From Nostoc sp. UHCC 0302 (GTDB lineage Bacteria > Cyanobacteriota > Cyanobacteriia > Cyanobacteriales > Nostocaceae): a stretch of DNA of 64,000 nt. This document shows, one piece after another, positions 62,429 through 64,000 of this stretch (position 1 is the first letter of the stretch; each line of letters opens with the position of its first letter). Made by a program: the position numbers and the translations under genes. Location: contig NZ_CP151099.1 in the NCBI RefSeq assembly GCF_038096175.1, positions 2,854,501 to 2,918,500 of the forward strand. The letters run 5' to 3'. The notes below the pieces were generated by a model. That model did not search any database. It saw only the letters and a list, made by a program, of their open reading frames with translations, and was not told where the DNA came from.

Positions 62429-62854
62429 ATGTTACTTCAATCAATCGAGTCGAGCAAATCTCCGCAAGCTGGTTCTCCTTATATTGCCCAGCTACTTCTC
62501 AATAGTCGCTCACAAATTCTGGTGTGGCAAGAGGTAGTTACTTTACACGAAACGGCGAAAATACTGTGTCCTCAAAAGTTTGCTTAGTGGGGTTCGTTAC
62601 CACCAGAATTGTGGATTACTTCGCTGATTTTCTGTATGGGGAAACCTCCTACAGATGAAACTTTAGCTAATACTCCAGCAATGCGAATTGACTTGTTGCC
62701 TAATCGTCAGTTTAGCAGTGATTTATCTGTATTATTAACTGCACCACAGTTAATCACGTTACGAAAAATTAGCTACCGAATTCGGTCTGATTTTTCCCAG
62801 TATAGTCTTGATAAACAGCAGTATCTAGGAATGAAACCACCTGTAGTCGCTTAA
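62429..62854 (+). pseudogene. Hypothetical gene split by an in-frame amber codon
   Basis: A 52-codon frame (MLLQSIESSKSPQAGSPYIA...) ends at TAG (62585-62587), but the same frame stays open for another 89 codons (WGSLPPELWITSLIFCMGKP ... YLGMKPPVVA). One sense-to-TAG change would explain it. Family unknown. Translational readthrough is possible but not supported by other evidence. Confidence 0.5.
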
Positions 62855-63752
62855 GTAAAAATTATTCGCTAGTGTACATAAATGAGTACATCAGGCGCTG
62901 AAGCGCAATTCGTAATTTATCAATGGCTGTTACGAGTGCTCAACATTGGCAAAGTCAATTAATGTTCAACGCAGAAATTGCTAGATCGTAAATTAGCAGA
63001 GAGTTTATCGCTGCGCTCTCTTTGAAGTGAAAAATTCAATAAGGTTGCATCAGGCGAATTTACTTCGACATCTTTGGACTTTGGATATCAAATGCTTTTG
63101 GCAATTGCTTCTCTCCTGCTATCTAACTCAGAAGCGCAACTGCATTGATTGTATCGGCAACGAAGACTAGGGGCATGCTGATATTGGGGATATCAGAGTT
63201 GCTTAAGACGGCATTAGCACGTTTCGTGACCGCGCGATCAACCGTCAGTACGCTCATCTACTGGCGGTTTATTTTTGAAACAATGGCGCTCTGCTCAAAC
63301 TTTTTGAAGTCTAACTATCACTTTTGTTAAATTCCAAAATCTTTTTTAAGTCACACAGGCCCATTGAAGTTTTCATAGACGAACCTCCACCGCTGCCTTG
63401 GTACAATCGCTCTACAGCTATCCAATTGCTCCCTTTGGGTGATAGTGCAACACTTGACTAACGAATGGGAACCAATGGTTGTCACGTATTCAGCCAATGG
63501 TGTTGTATTAGGCTTGGGTTATTGTATCTAATCCTTATATGATGGCGTTTTCAATATTTGGTGCAAAACAATAAGTGGTGAGTTTGAATTTCCAACTAAT
63601 TGACTTTGAGACCTTGGCGGAGCGTCTTCAGTTTCGCTGCTGAATTCTAACTCTCCGAACTTCTGATTGGCGTCAGCGGCTGCTCAGGGTTCTCTCTGAA
63701 TTCTTCATTTGTTAACTATTCGTCTAGCGGCTCGAAGAAAAGGATAATAAAA
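62855..63752. other. 900-bp gap upstream of the tyrosine kinase gene
   Basis: No convincing gene. A plus-strand stretch near 63361-63462 (PIEVFIDEPPPLPWYNRS...) may be the decayed remnant of a coding sequence. The last 150 bp presumably hold the promoter of the Wzc-type gene. Confidence 0.4.
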
Positions 63753-64000
63753 GTGGTTCAAAATACTCTAAATCCTCATATAACTACAGTTACAGAAACT
63801 GAACCTGGTTACGGACAACTATTTGTAGTATTAGTACGGAGATTTCCTTGGTTTTTAGTAGCATTTCTTAGTTGTATCACTGTTTCAGGAATAGTAACCT
63901 CTATCACAAAAGTTACTTACAAAAGTTCGATGCAACTGCTAGTAGAACCTAACTATCAAGGCAAGAAAGAAGGCTCAGGATTAGAAAATCAATTCACTGA
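63753..64000 (+). CDS. Wzz/Wzc-type polysaccharide tyrosine kinase, 5' part
   Basis: GTG start at 63753 with AAGGA upstream. The first 82 codons show the pattern of cyanobacterial Wzc/BY-kinases: PGYGQLFVVLVRRFPWFLVA, a transmembrane helix, then YKSSMQLLVEPNYQGKKEGS. These proteins control chain length and export of exopolysaccharide. The gene continues past the window, so kinase motifs are not visible. Confidence 0.75.
   Translation, partial: MVQNTLNPHITTVTETEPGYGQLFVVLVRRFPWFLVAFLSCITVSGIVTSITKVTYKSSMQLLVEPNYQGKKEGSGLENQFT

Noticed and set aside
62352-62537. 61-codon frame MGRFAKMEVKKPAYAEATNH...
   Set aside because: It overlaps the more plausible frame starting at 62429 and runs through a small GC-rich repeat (GGGACGCTTCGCG).
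63145-63330. 61-codon plus-strand frame before the Wzc-type gene
   Set aside because: No ribosome-binding site or recognisable motif; likely chance frame in non-coding DNA.

Overview
The window looks like an accessory replicon (probably a plasmid, possibly a genomic island) of a filamentous, Nostocales-type cyanobacterium. The evidence is frequent GCGATCGC (HIP1-type) octamers, short tandem repeats such as AATTCGC and CCCCTACA, very small dispersed repeats dropped into genes, and cyanobacterial families (DUF1257/Ycf35, Ycf46-like AAA+, CheB-CheR hybrid kinase, a group 2-type sigma factor, Wzc-type tyrosine kinase). No rRNA, tRNA or CRISPR array was seen.

Layout. 1-6.7 kb is transposon debris: two inverted, apparently identical, frameshifted ISL3-family copies (283-1697 and 3521-4935) flank an inverted segment. 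They split a fatty acyl-AMP ligase gene, which is also cut by an IS630-family element (5446-6704). 7-10.6 kb is a compact plus-strand cluster (DUF1257, DUF2997, small protein, Ycf46-like AAA+ ATPase, small protein, WGR protein). 10.9-17 kb holds spaced minus-strand genes: GT4 and GT14 glycosyltransferases, an ATP-grasp ligase and a DUF4231/SLATT-like membrane protein. 17-18.7 kb is an IS that cuts off the end of a pentapeptide-repeat gene. 19.2-23.7 kb carries two exported proteins that read as profilin homologues, within a duplicated block riddled with nested insertions. 22.5-31.9 kb is plasmid-maintenance-like material with many small genes, an XRE regulator and a large inverted-repeat operator region.

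32.5-34 kb encodes an IscB protein whose RuvC-I catalytic Asp is Ala (a natural nickase-type change), preceded by a probable omega RNA. 34.2-40.7 kb is a plus-strand cluster of coiled-coil proteins, an FtsK/HerA-like ATPase and a membrane-anchored PD-(D/E)XK nuclease. It is punctuated by two four-helix-bundle genes, each bracketed by inverted tandem repeats. This cluster is the best candidate for an uncharacterised DNA-handling system.

40.7-43.3 kb is sparse (two ribbon-helix-helix proteins, one hypothetical). 43.7-51.3 kb has a 1407-residue CheB-CheR-PAS-kinase-receiver protein and a convergent GAF-PAS-kinase-receiver protein whose receiver lacks its phosphoacceptor Asp. 48-53 kb contains remains of DDE, ISKra4, ISL3 and ISAs1 elements. 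53.3-56.9 kb has small genes, an HNH protein and a sigma factor broken by a 25-bp repeat. 56.9-61.9 kb is a second copy of the 17-kb IS, which has decapitated a large methylase/strawberry-notch-like helicase. 62-64 kb has small genes, one with an internal amber codon, and the start of a Wzc-type kinase running off the window.

Overall the region is a fast-rearranging replicon: at least six IS families, three short inverted-repeat elements with target duplications, and several small dispersed repeats leave gene order readable but many genes broken.
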